64,000 bases of DNA, taken from Megaustenia siamemsis. Lineage: Eukaryota; Mollusca; Gastropoda; Stylommatophora; Ariophantidae. Below, piece after piece: positions 1 through 10,237 of this stretch; within the stretch, counting starts at the first letter, position 1; each line of letters starts with the position of its first letter. Below the pieces are notes generated by a model. The model was not told the DNA's origin and ran no database searches. It saw only the letters and a list, made by a program, of their open reading frames with translations. The translations under genes were made by a program, and so were the position numbers. The stretch is from the NCBI GenBank assembly GCA_032433765.1, contig JAVIAB010000124.1, forward strand, positions 73,333,746 through 73,397,745. The letters are read 5' to 3'.

Positions 1-23
1 TATTATTTTGTTTCAACACTTAC

Positions 24-108
24 AGGATTCGAATCAAGAGGATTAATAAGAAGCATATCTCCAAATATGGTACGGCAGTAATTTGCCATCTTTGCTTGTT
101 GCTTTGGA
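24..108 (-). CDS. PLCB: Phospholipase C beta, catalytic X-domain exon (C-terminal-most exon seen)
   Basis: This exon encodes 28 codons after one leading base, beginning [11 protein letters not shown] and continuing RTIFGDMLL. That is the well-known PLC-beta X-domain segment just after the SFENH motif. An AG acceptor with a long pyrimidine tract lies at 109-110, and a GTAAGT donor starts at 23. The single leading T completes the split serine codon left by the exon at 2028-2107, so splice phase supports the join. PLC beta hydrolyses PIP2 at the plasma membrane downstream of Gq. Sequence is closer to the Plc21C/PLCB1 type than to norpA by eye. The next exon is off the left edge. Confidence 0.9.
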
Positions 109-339
109 CTGGAAATAAAAAAAAAAGATAATGAAAAGAGAATCCGTACATTATATCTGCCATAACCACAAGTTAACATTGAATGACTCTATACGTGCAC
201 TGTAAACTGTTGTTCGTCACTGATAGTTGAATAAATGATAAAGAAACAACCTTATAACATAAATATATACAAGAAAAGAGAAATTTATAATGTTCTTTTA
301 TGCAGCTAAATTCCTAAATTTAATTAAACATGTACTCAG

Positions 340-340
<1 letters not shown>

Positions 341-399
<59 letters not shown>

Positions 400-500
400 C
401 ACACAATAGCCTCAACTAGACCGTCTGACGACGAAAATGTCCATATAAATATATATATATATACACATATATATATATATATACATGTATATATATAATG
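341..500. repeat. (TA)n microsatellite blocks
   Basis: Two AT-dinucleotide blocks (about 341-395 and 449-496) flank an 50-bp unique piece containing AGACCGTCTGACGACGAAAA. The tract abuts the LINE 3' fragment at 500-780 and may be its tail. The predicted reading frames across it are low-complexity artefacts. Confidence 0.9.
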
Positions 501-780
501 AAGTTTTGTTTTTGTCGAACAGCTTCTCTCGTGACTAATTCTGGCCACAGAATGAACAAGTCAGGACCACTGATCCACAGGGTTTTCCATCCTTTTTCAT
601 GAGTCTTTTCTCTTCCACATTTTGCCTTAGCACAGTCTCAAATGATGTTATACCATTCCTTATATATGCTCTCCATGATGTGCGATCACTAGCCAGTCAT
701 TTTCACAGATTGAGAAGTCATTCCGAGATGATTTACAGACATCTCTATATTATGGTTTAGGTCTGCTGATTTGTCTTTTC
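500..780 (-). mobile_element. LINE 3'-end fragment (L2-like, zinc-finger tail)
   Basis: This stretch is strongly similar to 14700-15010: both contain the GAACAGCTTCTCTCGTG and GTTTTCCATCCTTTTTCATGAG segments. In the better-preserved copy the minus strand encodes the C-terminal part of an endonuclease/reverse-transcriptase polyprotein ending in a C2H2-like motif. This copy is shorter and disrupted. Confidence 0.7.
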
Positions 781-797
781 TCCGTTTATATATAAAT

Positions 798-1044
798 GGG
801 AGCCGCGATAGCTCAGTGGTTAGTCAACTGGACTGAAAAAGACAAGAGGTCGGGTTCGATTCTGATCGACGGCTTCCGGGTCTACCCAGCCTTAAAAGGG
901 TACCGTTTTTTTTTCTGGGAAAGTAAAGCGGCACGGGCGTAATACCGACCACATTACCATAAAAATCATGTGCTGAAAGACTATAGAAATTATGTTCACT
1001 ATACTACGCTTGACATAGCGAAGGCCTTTTACTTTATATATATA
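798..1044 (+). mobile_element. tRNA-derived SINE (family A)
   Basis: It begins GGGAGCCGCGATAGCTCAGT and carries a Pol III A-box-like TAGCTCAGTGGTTAG and a B-box-like GGTTCGATTCTGATC. A shared core follows (GGCACGGGCGTAATACCGAC), then a tail ending in TTTACTTT. The same unit occurs at about 6599, 12818 (minus), 23025, 26301 and 53144. It sits among TA dinucleotides. Confidence 0.88.
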
Positions 1045-1689
1045 TATTAGTTTGAAAAATTACCCATTGAAAAGAGGACTCCTGGAATGAATGGTTTGTA
1101 GCTAAGATAACTTTTGAAACGTGCTATTATAGAACAATTTTGATGTAACAGTCATTATAACCAGAGCAGTCTATTTGTAATTACTGCAACAGAATGTTTC
1201 TGGATTAAATAGCAGACAGTATTCTACAACGATAGGTAATGTTTAAGATGGGAAAAACTATTTTCATCATTACGAAGCCTGCAGGCATAGAAGTTTAAGT
1301 CTCCCTACAGCTGTTTATCAATTCTACTGTTGACTGCCTATAACTATTCTCTTAAACTCGGGTATTCTTTATATCTTATCACCCGCATTTCTTCTTCCCT
1401 CAATTTTTTTTTAATTTGTTACATTATATTTAGCTGTTCACTTTTCATTACATTAAAAACAAAATAATGATAAATTCCACCTAATGTTGCCAAAAATGTG
1501 TCTTTTTTGCTTTGACTTTCTTTTTCTATCTATCTATTGTCCTTTCGAGCCGAAGACGGCACATAGGGCAGAACTACAATCTCAAAACAGAAACCTTGCG
1601 TGCCAAAATGGCACATATTGCAGATATCACTGCTTCTAAAATCTATAGTTCTGTTTCCATAACAATGCTTTTTACAATGACAGCTTGTC

Positions 1690-1795
1690 AAGCCATTGAT
1701 CAACCTCCTTAGTCGCCTCTTACGACATGCCTGGAAGGTCACAGTGTCACTATTCTTTACTTCCCACATAATGAGGCCCCGGTAACACACGGGAC
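1690..1795 (-). repeat. Dispersed repeat fragment, copy 1
   Basis: The segment around CGCCTCTTACGACATGC and CACTATTCTTTACTTCCC resembles 37830-37960. It may be the end of a SINE or LINE 3' UTR, but no tRNA-like promoter is clear. Confidence 0.45.
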
Positions 1796-2027
1796 TTTCT
1801 TTAGAACATCCTTATTATATTTTTGGTAGCTTTCCATGATATTCTAAATATTCATCTATGAAATCATATTTGTATGGTTCCAATGATTTTCTTGTCTGAT
1901 TGTACAGGATTCGCTTATATATAATCTTAGACCAGCTCCACATAACATGAATGAAGAACTGTTCTATTATAATGAAATAAAAAAAAAATTTTGATCTGAA
2001 AAACAACAACAAAGAAGCATCACTCAC

Positions 2028-2107
2028 CTGCAATGATTTTCAAAGGATAAAATTACAGGATAATCTGAAGTCTTGAATGCACTATGAGCAATTGCTTCTA
2101 TTACATC
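2028..2107 (-). CDS. PLCB: Phospholipase C beta, X-domain exon (DVIEAIA...SFENHC)
   Basis: The exon is 80 nt long and encodes DVIEAIAHSAFKTSDY followed by PVILSFENHC, the conserved X-domain strand and helix that follow the catalytic THG segment. The acceptor CAG precedes 2107 and the donor GTGAGT starts at 2027. It ends with two bases (AG) that join one base of the next exon to make serine. It starts in phase 0, matching the lysine-ending exon at 18261-18418. The intron between these two exons is about 16.2 kb and contains the hAT/mariner nest; the intron to the next exon is about 1.9 kb. Confidence 0.93.
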
Positions 2108-2163
2108 CTGTCAAACATCGATAAGACAGAATAATTTAAGACACAACTTCTATTTGAAAATGA

Positions 2164-2785
2164 TTTTAAATACTATCTTTATTTCAGGTGTTGTCTGATC
2201 ACTGAAAATGGGAAAAAAATGAAATCTGAAATATTATCTATCCCATCCATTATAGCTACAGTTTGACAGTCTGTAATTTGTGTTTCTTTTGATGTTACTT
2301 TCTCAACTATAGTGTTGTCATTCTCTTATTCATTTCACATTGTACAAAATGTGAAGCATTTCCCTTTAACAGAATGTCATTTATTTTTACCACACACATA
2401 GGAAAGAGCATTATGCCACTGACAAATAATGAATATGGTATCAGTGTTAATATTTTCCTATTTTTATTAGCTGTTTGCTTAATTCTCAGTGAGCTGGTTA
2501 CCATCGCCTTTTATACCCAACCCTATCTTAGAATTTCTTCTAATGACGATGACGTCATGGGACGCACCAAGATGGAAGCTTGTTCGCGTTCGAGCCATGG
2601 TGTACACAATGTTGACTTTGAACATCACGCTATCTGTTATCACAGCGAGTTGTACAGATTGTACGTGCAAGGAAACGTACTACGAGTCAGACAGCTCTCT
2701 CAAATCTCCGGACAACTGTTTGAATGAATCATGTGAACAGTTAATCGGGGATACTACAACAAACCCAAGCATATGGATACCTTAA
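2164..2785. other. Intronic interval with no recognised feature
   Basis: This lies inside the large PLC-beta intron. Two overlapping open frames of about 100 codons occur on the plus strand (2374-2727 and 2489-2785). Neither has a recognisable domain, repeat partner or splice context, so they are not called as genes. Confidence 0.5.
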
Positions 2786-2789
2786 TATG

Positions 2790-3460
2790 TTTCTGTACTG
2801 GACATGGTTCATTTCTTGGTGTGTTTTTTTCTGTGAAGTCATGGCTCATATCTTGATGTGTTTCTGTGCTAGCCATGGATCATATCTTAGCTTGTGTGTG
2901 TGTGTGTGCTGGCCATGGCTCATATCTTGGTGTGTTTCATGTTAGTCACATCTCATATCTTGGTGTGTCCGTGTTAATCATGTCTCATATCTTTATTTGT
3001 GTATATGTTTAGTCATATCTCATATCTTAGTGTGTATCTGTGTTAGTCATGTGTCATATCTTTGTGTGTGCATGTTTATGTTAGATATCTCATATCTTTG
3101 TGTGCATGTTTATGTTAGTCATATCTCATATCTTTGTGTGTGCATGTCTGTGTATGTCACATCTCATATCCTTGTGTGTGCATAGCTATGTTAGTCACAT
3201 CTCATATCTTTGTGTGTGCATGTGTATGTTGATCATACCTTATATCTTTGTGTGCATGTCTATGTTATGCATGTGTCATATCTTTGTGTGTGCATGTCTA
3301 TGTCAGTCATATCTCATTTCTTTAGGTGCATGTTTATGTTAGTCATGTGTCATATATCTTGATGTGTGTCAGTGTTAGTCATGCCTCGTATCGCTGTGCC
3401 CATGTCTGTGTTGGTCACATCTCCTATCTTTGTGTGTGCATGTCTGTGTTAGTCACCTCT
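2790..3460 (+). repeat. Minisatellite, about 35-40-bp unit
   Basis: An imperfect tandem array of units containing CTCATATCTTTGTGTGTGC and ATGTTAGTCAT covers roughly 670 bp, with unit length varying because of GT and TGTG indels. It gives spurious low-complexity frames rich in Cys, Val and Ser. The retroposon copy at 3477 directly follows it. Confidence 0.88.
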
Positions 3461-3476
3461 AGTGACTCGGGCAGAT

Positions 3477-3738
3477 GGTGCTCGTAAACCTGGGAGGGTC
3501 GACCATCTAAGGGCAGAATCCCCCTACAGAAAAGATCATCGGCTGCCTTGCAGGAAGATTGGGGACAATCAAAGGCTAAGGAATGCTAACCTGAATAAAA
3601 TGCTGGCTGAAATCGGATGCACTGGGCCACTGGCGCAGAACACAGTGCAACGTTTTAACGGGTGTTCAATCAGAGTGGATCTGGCAGACTCTGACATCAT
3701 GTGACAGTCTGGAATCCTACTCTGATTGAGTCCTGATC

Positions 3739-3787
<49 letters not shown>
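3477..3787 (+). mobile_element. Unclassified retroposon 'R' with (GA)n tail, copy 1
   Basis: It starts GGTGCTCGTAAACCTGGGAG and ends GAGTCCTGATCGC followed by about 23 GA repeats (3741-3787). A second, inverted copy at 7105-7429 shares nearly the whole unit. This copy has lost about 55 bp near 3690 compared with the other. No known SINE head or LINE domain was recognised. The open frame 3462-3704 follows the repeat and is probably incidental. Confidence 0.7.
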
Positions 3788-3790
<3 letters not shown>

Positions 3791-3804
3791 TCTTCTTGAT
3801 ACAC

Positions 3805-3960
3805 ATAACGAATTTTATTACACTGTTGAGGTTGAAAAAATACCAAGAGGAAGACGCAGAAGAAGATGGATAGATGCAGTGACAGAGACATATAACAACA
3901 AAAGAAAATCACTAATTCAGACAATTCGAGCAGCTCAAGAACGACAATTGATATAAACCA
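3805..3960 (+). mobile_element. LINE 3'-terminal coding fragment
   Basis: The frame reads PRGRRRRRWIDAVTE and ends in a stop at about 3954. It matches the basic C-terminal end typical of RTE/L2-like LINE polyproteins, as also seen near 58350-58480. It is a short 5'-truncated relic. Confidence 0.55.
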
Positions 3961-4570
3961 CGACACCTTTTAGGTTTAATGAAAAGAGAAAAGAGGAAGA
4001 AGAGGTTGAAAGTATTCTTCTTAGCATATATTTGTTTGAAACTGATTCCGCTGCCTCTGGTTTTTCCTTGACCTCCACGCAGGATAACACTTTTTTTGCA
4101 GTCTCTCTTTAGATAATATTTTGACCAGGATTTGATTCCTATATCTGAATCAAGTTTTTCTTCTCTTATAATGCACCATCATTCTCCACCTGTACGGATG
4201 TTTATCTTCAGCTTTTGCTATTCCATGGTGCACTTACTGGACATGTTATTTTCTCTAAGAATTTTTTTACATATATTTTGGCACTCATTTTTCTACTGTC
4301 TAGATAATTCTATGGCTTCAACTCTAAATGATACACATTTAAAGTGCCATTGCAGTCACTATTATCAGATCACACGTTCTTTGCAGACGGTTGCATTCAC
4401 CTTTTTTTGCCCGTAAGTCCGTATGAAAGAAACTGTCTCCCACTTTTTTGTTGTCATGTTCTCTTTTATGTCTTGAAGCTACCTTATTCGTGGTCTCTCC
4501 TTGTCTAGTCATCCTGGGACAATACCATCCATTAGTGTTCTTTCCTGCTCACTGTATCTTTTGCTGTGAA
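3961..4570. other. Intronic interval, possible minus-strand LINE relic
   Basis: On the minus strand around 4470-4530 a short GRPRIR-like basic segment resembles LINE C-termini, but it is interrupted and too short to assign. The remainder shows no recognised feature. Confidence 0.3.
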
Positions 4571-4689
4571 CAGTTAAGGATACAGGACGTCCTCGAATTC
4601 CGGGACAAATTCCCTCGATATAGCTTTGTCTCCCAGAAAAAAATTGTGTTCTCGATTTCAATTTTTGTCCTTGGATTTTTCGTGTTCAT

Positions 4690-4880
4690 TATTTGTATAA
4701 GAGGAAAGTTGGAATACTCGGTTATAATTAGAAAAAATACAGGGAATCTTTGTCGCGGGCGACAAAGAGAGAAAATATTAGATAGCTTGGTGTCATTTCA
4801 TGGTAAACAGTCAACAATAGAAATGATAGGATGCACGGTGGATAGAAGATTGTGGAAGGACATGACGCCAACCGGTATGG
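4690..4880 (+). mobile_element. LINE C-terminal fragment nested in hAT relic
   Basis: The plus frame contains CRGRQREKILDSLVSFHGKQ and DRRLWKDM. It is nearly the same as the minus-strand LINE end at 27758-27958. The surrounding hAT sequence continues on both sides, which indicates insertion of a short LINE 3' fragment. Confidence 0.65.
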
Positions 4881-5358
4881 CACATGATGATCATGATTAT
4901 TATTTGTATGGTTTTAAGTCAACAATAACACTCCATGACTATTATACTCGACATAAAAAAAAAATACACTAGTGTACATTTATAGTTTCTTTTAGCAGTG
5001 TGTCTACTCCAGTAGCAATTGTTCTCTTTCGAAACACGAGAGTTCTCTTTTCCACGTAACTTCCACTAAGTTTGAGGAGTTCAGGGATTTTTTTTTTCAC
5101 AATCAATTTCAAAATGTCGAAAAAGCGAAAGTGTCCACTAAGTGATTTCATTTTGAAGGAGCTTCCTTTTCTCCATCGAGGTGTAAATGAATCTGCTGTC
5201 TTTTGTTCTTTCTATCAGACATTTAATGTCAGGAGCAGCGGTTTGTAAAACACATCGGGACAAAGCATAAAAGTGCTTCAGGCTATGAAGTTAACACGAA
5301 AGTTTCTTTATTCTTCAAAAAATGTTGTGCCTGTTAAAAGCGATTTGATCATTGCATT

Positions 5359-5553
5359 TAAGCCGGCGTACGGTGTTCGAAGCCCGCGGTAGACAAAAAG
5401 GATTTTTTATATCGGGGGTGAAATAAAAATCCTGAGTCTCACATGTCGCTTGACCAAGCGGCCTTTATCCCTCGGGTTCTATCGTTGCACCCCCCCCCCC
5501 CCCCCCGACATACACCAGCAATGGTACTATGTGTCGTAAAGATAGAATAGATA
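5359..5553 (+). mobile_element. SINE-like insertion (family B) with 12-bp target duplication
   Basis: The 195-bp insert is flanked by perfect copies of GATCATTGCATT at 5347-5358 and 5554-5565. It includes a B-box-like TGTTCGAAGCCC, a long C run near 5491-5506 and a GATAGAATAGATA tail. The host hAT sequence is continuous when compared with the other copy, which confirms insertion. Confidence 0.8.
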
Positions 5554-6598
5554 GATCATTGCATTAGAGGAATGAACATTTCCATTTTATACTGTAAAAC
5601 ACTATCATAGATTTAAATATATGGAATGTTCTACTGGCTTAATAAAGCCGTTTAATGAAACTAAATTTACGTTTGCTGGAACAAAAGTTGAAGCTATTGT
5701 ACAATGTGTCTTAGAGCTATGGCTCTTGATATTGCTATAGAAGAAATTCAACCTGCTTCATTTGTAACCAAACTGTTTGATGCTTCAGACCATGACAGTT
5801 TAAAAACTTTGCCTATCCTTCTTATATATGTTAACATATACAAAGAAAAGACTATTAATATTCACCAAAATTGATTTACTTTGTAGAGAATGTTAGAAAA
5901 AAAATATGAAAAAGCAGAAATTCAGTCACAGGTATCACTGAAAGCAGTAAAACAATTTGGTCTTGAAAACAAAATTGTAACAGTTTCAGGGAATAATACA
6001 AAGAGAAATTTTGGTGGTTTGAAAACAAAAAAAAAGAAAAAAGAAATCAATATTTTTAAAAAAGTGAGGGAACAGTTGGAAAGGAAAGTTCTTGGTTTAA
6101 AATTAATAGCTTACATACTATACAATTGTGCACATTTAGCTATTAATTCAACGTTCCTTGATGTTGAAGGAATTCTTGTGAAAGCATTTGGCACATTTTT
6201 ACTGTGCATTACCATGTTCAAAGCATTTATACATATTTACTGCCACAGTGGAAATACTGAAGGAGTTTTGTGATTCCGCTCGACAGGCATATAAAAAGAT
6301 ACTGAGCAACAACTATGTTCGGTGGCGTTCCCTACTACCAGCAACTCAAAAGAATTTGTGAAATATACCCTACACCTAAGCCATTCTTCCTCTCTGAAGA
6401 AAACTGTCCTCTTGTGATAAATAAGTGGTTTAGTGATCCTTGCTCTTAGCTGAGAATGCTCCAGGTTTCACCAGCATCTACAAAATGAGTAACAGCGAAT
6501 TTTATTGGAAGTAAAGGCTGTTTAGCGTGATATGGACCACATCGCTGAAAAAAATGTGCCATGGTCATAGAAAAATATGAAAACAATATTCCCCATAC

Positions 6599-6935
6599 GG
6601 AGCCGCAATAGCTCAATTAAGGAAAAGATGTCGGGTTCGATCCTGATCGACGGCTTCCGGGTTCACCCTGCCTTAAAAGGGTACCGGATTAATTTTCTTG
6701 GAAAGTAAAGCGACACGGGACCACATTATCCCAAAAATCAGATGCTGACGGCTTCCGGGTTCACCCTGCCTTAAAAGGGTACCGGATTTATTTTCTTGGA
6801 AAGTAAAGCGACACGTGACCACATTATCCCATAAATCAGATGCTGAAGGTCTGTAAAAACTATGGTCACTAACACCATATTCCCTACACGCCACTTGGCG
6901 TGACGAGATACTTACATTTACTAGCTAGGCATGGA
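6599..6935 (+). mobile_element. tRNA-derived SINE (family A) with internal duplication
   Basis: It begins GGAGCCGCAATAGCTCAATT and contains a B-box-like GGTTCGATCCTGATC. A 98-bp segment from GACGGCTTCCGGGTTCACCC to AAATCAGATGCT is tandemly repeated (6649-6746 and 6747-6844). The end carries the family tail GCCACTTGGCGTGACG. Confidence 0.85.
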
Positions 6936-7104
6936 GGGAACCTTTACTTTTTTTTTTTTTAATTGAAAGTCTTGTCAGTGGTCATTATTTTGGTTTTCTG
7001 TATCTATAGAGGTTTGCTCTGCACTGTGGTTTTTAACACATTCAATTATTTCTTTAAATCCGTTTTACACTGTTTGAGGTATCTTTAATAGTTTTTATTC
7101 TTAC

Positions 7105-7429
7105 CTCTCTCTCTGCGATCAGGACTCAATCAGAGTAGGATCCCAGACTCTCACATGAAGTCAGCTGTCAGGTTAATTGTGTTGATCGCCCCCAAAGACA
7201 GAACATCACAATTAGAGTCTGCCAGATCCACTCTGATTGAACACCCGTTAAAACGTTGCACTGTGTTCTGCGCCAGTGGCCCAGTGCATCCGATTTCAGC
7301 CAGCATTTTATTCAGGTTAGCTTTCCTTAGCCTTTGATTGTCCCCAATCTTCCTGCAAGGCAACAGATGATCTTTTCTGTAGGGGGATTCTGCCCTTAGA
7401 TGGTCGGCCCTCCCAGGTTTACGAGCACC
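7105..7429 (-). mobile_element. Unclassified retroposon 'R', copy 2, with 8-bp target duplication
   Basis: The 325-bp insert is flanked by ATTCTTAC at 7097-7104 and 7430-7437. It is the reverse complement of 3477-3750 and ends, in its own orientation, with GATCGCAGAGAGAGAG. It interrupts the end of the hAT coding region just after the SVMN motif. It carries about 55 bp absent from copy 1. Confidence 0.8.
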
Positions 7430-7782
7430 ATTCTTACTAACATTCATGACAGATAAAGGTTGCTCACAAATGTATGTGGAGCCAAATCTGCACACGAGCC
7501 TTAGAACAAGATCGTGAATTTCAGGAAACCGGTCTAAAGGGATATATTTCCAAAAATTCGGTAAAATTAGGAGACGTGGGTGATTCACAATGTTCTTTAA
7601 ATTTAGCACAAAATCCTGAATACTTTTGGAATTCTATTATTTCCATTTTAAAGTATGGAGAGTATTCATGAATCTCAGACTCTGAAATACAAAATGGATT
7701 TATGAATAAATCGATGTTACTCTTTTCAGATTCGAAAGATGAAAATCGAGTTGAGGATGCCTCGCTCAAAGCTTAACTGCTA

Positions 7783-10237
7783 TAGGTCGTTTCAAATCTA
7801 AATGTTCACGATTAACATGAAATATCTCCTCTTTCCCTGCACTTACAAACTTGATTTTTTGCATCTGGCCTTGTTTTTCCAAGGTCCCACCGATTTCACA
7901 AAATTTAATGATGTAGGAAGTATGCTTCATCATGAAGCAGCACTTTCCTTTGATCTCAGTGAATTTACGGATCTTTTTGCTCCTGGAGAAAATAATTTAC
8001 CGTACATTAATGGAAATCAGCTTCTCGACATAGGCGTCTCTACACAACTTGAAAGTTGGAGGCGTTTATCAACTGTTTACTTTCTATTGTTTACTTTCTT
8101 TAAAATACTATGAGAATGTCAATGTTATAGCCTTTACAGACGGTCTAAAACAAATTAGCGTATAAACAGTTCCATTAATGAAAACTATTTAAACAATATA
8201 CAACAAAGAATACATTTTAAAAAATTAATTATCCGTTGCGAGCGATAACGAGCATGACATATCAAGCAAAGTTATTGTTTATGGGTACGCATGTGACTAA
8301 AGAGTCCGATGTAAGCACGGGATCCTCTTCACTGTAAAGAGCTACATTGTTCGTTTTATGTCTTTCCATGTGACTTTCATTATTTTACGTAAACAAGACA
8401 TATGAAAGTGATTTATTTTTTTTTTTGCATGCCTGCAGTACACATATCAAGAATCTTTACATTTTCAAAACGTTATCAACTTTAGCTAAAGATTGATCAT
8501 GCGGACATATAAAAACGTCCATTATTATTTCATTTATTCTGAATCAGAGGAGTCTAACATATTGATTACTAATCTGGGCTGAACGAACGATAGTCCATCT
8601 TTTTTCCAATAGTCATTTTCTTCTTTTAAGACATGATCTTCACATTTGCACCAAAAATCTTTGTCAATCTGTGATAGAGCAGCATATGTCAGTCCTTTTA
8701 TATCGCATAGTTTAAAACTTGTATTCTCAGCTGCCAACTGCCCTTTAATTTTTGCCCAAACGAGTTCAATGGGGTTTAATTGTGGATGATAAGGGGGCAG
8801 TCTCAAGCACGTATGACCATGCTGTTGAATGATTTTGTCTATTTGGAATACTTTGGTCTTTTGCGATTTCTTAACAAGTGACAGTAATTCAGGTTTCAAA
8901 AATCCCTCGTTAAATGGAATTCCTTCCTTTCTTAGCCAAATCTTTATAACATCTTTTGTACTGGTAGATGTAGGAATTTTGTCTTCTTCTGCCACAGCGA
9001 TGTGGTACGACGCGTTGTCCATTACCAGACAGGATGGTCTGTCTAGAATTGGAAGAAGAGTATTTTCAATCCACTCTCTAAATATATGGCCATTCATCTC
9101 GGTGTGATAGTCCCTGTTGTCAGTATAATTAGAGGTGAATATAAGTTCTGCATTTTTCACCAACCCTTCTTTTCGGCTGCCTGCATGTGCCATTATAATA
9201 CGCTGTCCTTTTCCAGTGGGTACACATCTTTTAATACTTCCATCTGATAACTGCCATTCCTTTGCACTTGTGTGGTGAGAATTTATCCAAGATTCATCTA
9301 GAAATACAATATCATAACCTTGGTTACGCATTTCCCGTACTTCACGTAAATATTTACTCCTCATAGAAACTAAGTGCGGCTTCTCGCAGATGACATTTCT
9401 ACCACTATCGTACTTTCTAAACGTAAAACCGATGCTTCTAACAGTTCTCCATAATGTTGTTTTCGACACAACAATGTCATTTTCTGCTCTCAGTCGAATT
9501 TTCAGTTTTCTTAAAGTCACAGTTTCTTTGGAATCGAACATTTTACAAATTGCTCTTCTAATCACTTCCTTGTCAAAACTATCTACTACTTTCTTTCTTC
9601 CTAGCGTCCTAGTCTTGATTGAACTGGACACTCCGTTAGCTTTAAGCACTTGTTTGAAAAAGCGTTTGCTTATACCCAATGCGTGAATAGTTCTCTTTTC
9701 TGGCTTTGAGATGCTTCGATACAGTTTTCCACGCTTAGCTTCTATGCAAAAATATTTATACACCTTTATTGCCACTGATTGCAATGTAAGGAACTTTACT
9801 TTTATACCCATTGACTAACAGATCACAAATTTAACGAAATTACCCAATAATTAGGATACGCCGTTGCACATAAATCACAACAAAACGACAGGAAGTGGGA
9901 TGCACCGGATATAAAATTATAACTATGACGCGTTTTATGTGTTTTTTAGTGCTTAAAACAGGGAAATTGGCGCGCATTACGTTCAAGATGACAAGTCCGT
10001 GGGTGCTCACTCATATGAAGCGGTAATTCCTCCAAATATATGGTTTGACCAAAATGCCTTAAATTTGTATACTTCAAATAAAGAATATTTAAAACTATAC
10101 GTTTGTTGGTGAGGAAATGAATGTACTTCTTGGGACCAAAAAATCACAAGACCATATGCAAAATTTCAGCATTATCAATCAATTGGTTGCAGAGATATGG
10201 AATTTTAAACACCTTCAAAATATTTTGAAACGACCAA
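7783..10237 (-). mobile_element. Tc1/mariner-superfamily transposon, DD83E type, copy A (complete)
   Basis: The 2455-bp element has terminal inverted repeats around TTGGTCGTTTCAAA; the left end here reads TAGGTCGTTTCAAAT and the right end GAAACGACCAA. It is flanked by TA on both sides (7781-7782 and 10238-10239), the standard target duplication of this superfamily. It encodes one uninterrupted transposase on the minus strand. Copy B at 11746-14560 is almost identical, which implies recent activity. It is inserted in the hAT relic. Confidence 0.93.
8534..9811 (-). CDS. Transposase, IS630/Tc1/mariner superfamily, intact
   Basis: The protein is 425 aa. The N-terminal 140 residues include an HTH-like DNA-binding region (ISKRFFKQVLKANG and nearby). 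The C-terminal DDE catalytic domain shows FLDESWINSHH (D172), CLVMDNASYH (D265) and PPYHPQLNPIELVWAKIKG (E349). I count 83 residues between the second D and the E, far longer than the usual 34-41. This matches the long-spacer group described as DD82E/Sailor, depending on counting convention. No frame break is present. The start ATG at 9811 is shared with copy B. The product would cut and paste its element at TA sites. Confidence 0.93.
   Translation of the reverse strand: MGIKVKFLTLQSVAIKVYKYFCIEAKRGKLYRSISKPEKRTIHALGISKRFFKQVLKANGVSSSIKTRTLGRKKVVDSFDKEVIRRAICKMFDSKETVTLRKLKIRLRAENDIVVSKTTLWRTVRSIGFTFRKYDSGRNVICEKPHLVSMRSKYLREVREMRNQGYDIVFLDESWINSHHTSAKEWQLSDGSIKRCVPTGKGQRIIMAHAGSRKEGLVKNAELIFTSNYTDNRDYHTEMNGHIFREWIENTLLPILDRPSCLVMDNASYHIAVAEEDKIPTSTSTKDVIKIWLRKEGIPFNEGFLKPELLSLVKKSQKTKVFQIDKIIQQHGHTCLRLPPYHPQLNPIELVWAKIKGQLAAENTSFKLCDIKGLTYAALSQIDKDFWCKCEDHVLKEENDYWKKDGLSFVQPRLVINMLDSSDSE

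Larger units (their letters stand above)
4570..6490 (+). pseudogene. hAT-family transposase relic, family 2, copy A
   Basis: Plus-strand pieces read NIFKKVREQLERKVLGL, CAHLAINSTFLDVEG and YVRWRSLLPAT. These resemble the central region of hAT dimerisation-type transposases. The flanks (for example 5000-5350) align with the inverted relic at 15960-18130. Its longest open segment is 5890-6273 (127 codons). The relic is interrupted by a LINE fragment (about 4690-4880) and a SINE at 5359-5553, and further stops appear after 6273. It cannot encode a functional transposase. Confidence 0.7.

Noticed and set aside
336..548. 70-codon frame rich in Ile and Tyr on the minus strand
   Set aside because: It is a translation of (TA)n repeats; the same kind of frame appears at 25748-25973 and 59681-60001.
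798..880. Genuine tRNA gene
   Set aside because: A- and B-box-like motifs are present, but no cloverleaf with an intact acceptor stem is evident, and the unit continues into a shared SINE core found at five other sites.
2997..3342. Cys/Val/Ser-rich repeated frames that resemble membrane proteins
   Set aside because: They come from the GT-rich minisatellite and change frame between units.
6649..6844. Candidate CRISPR-like direct repeats
   Set aside because: Only two units, both inside a tRNA-derived SINE; the genome is eukaryotic.
7802..8113. 103-codon frame in the DD83E element, present in both copies
   Set aside because: It is conserved only because the two copies are almost identical; there is no recognised domain, and it runs opposite to the transposase.
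9390..9686. 98-codon plus-strand frame inside the transposase (mirrored at 12297-12593)
   Set aside because: It is the antisense shadow of the conserved transposase sequence; no independent signal.
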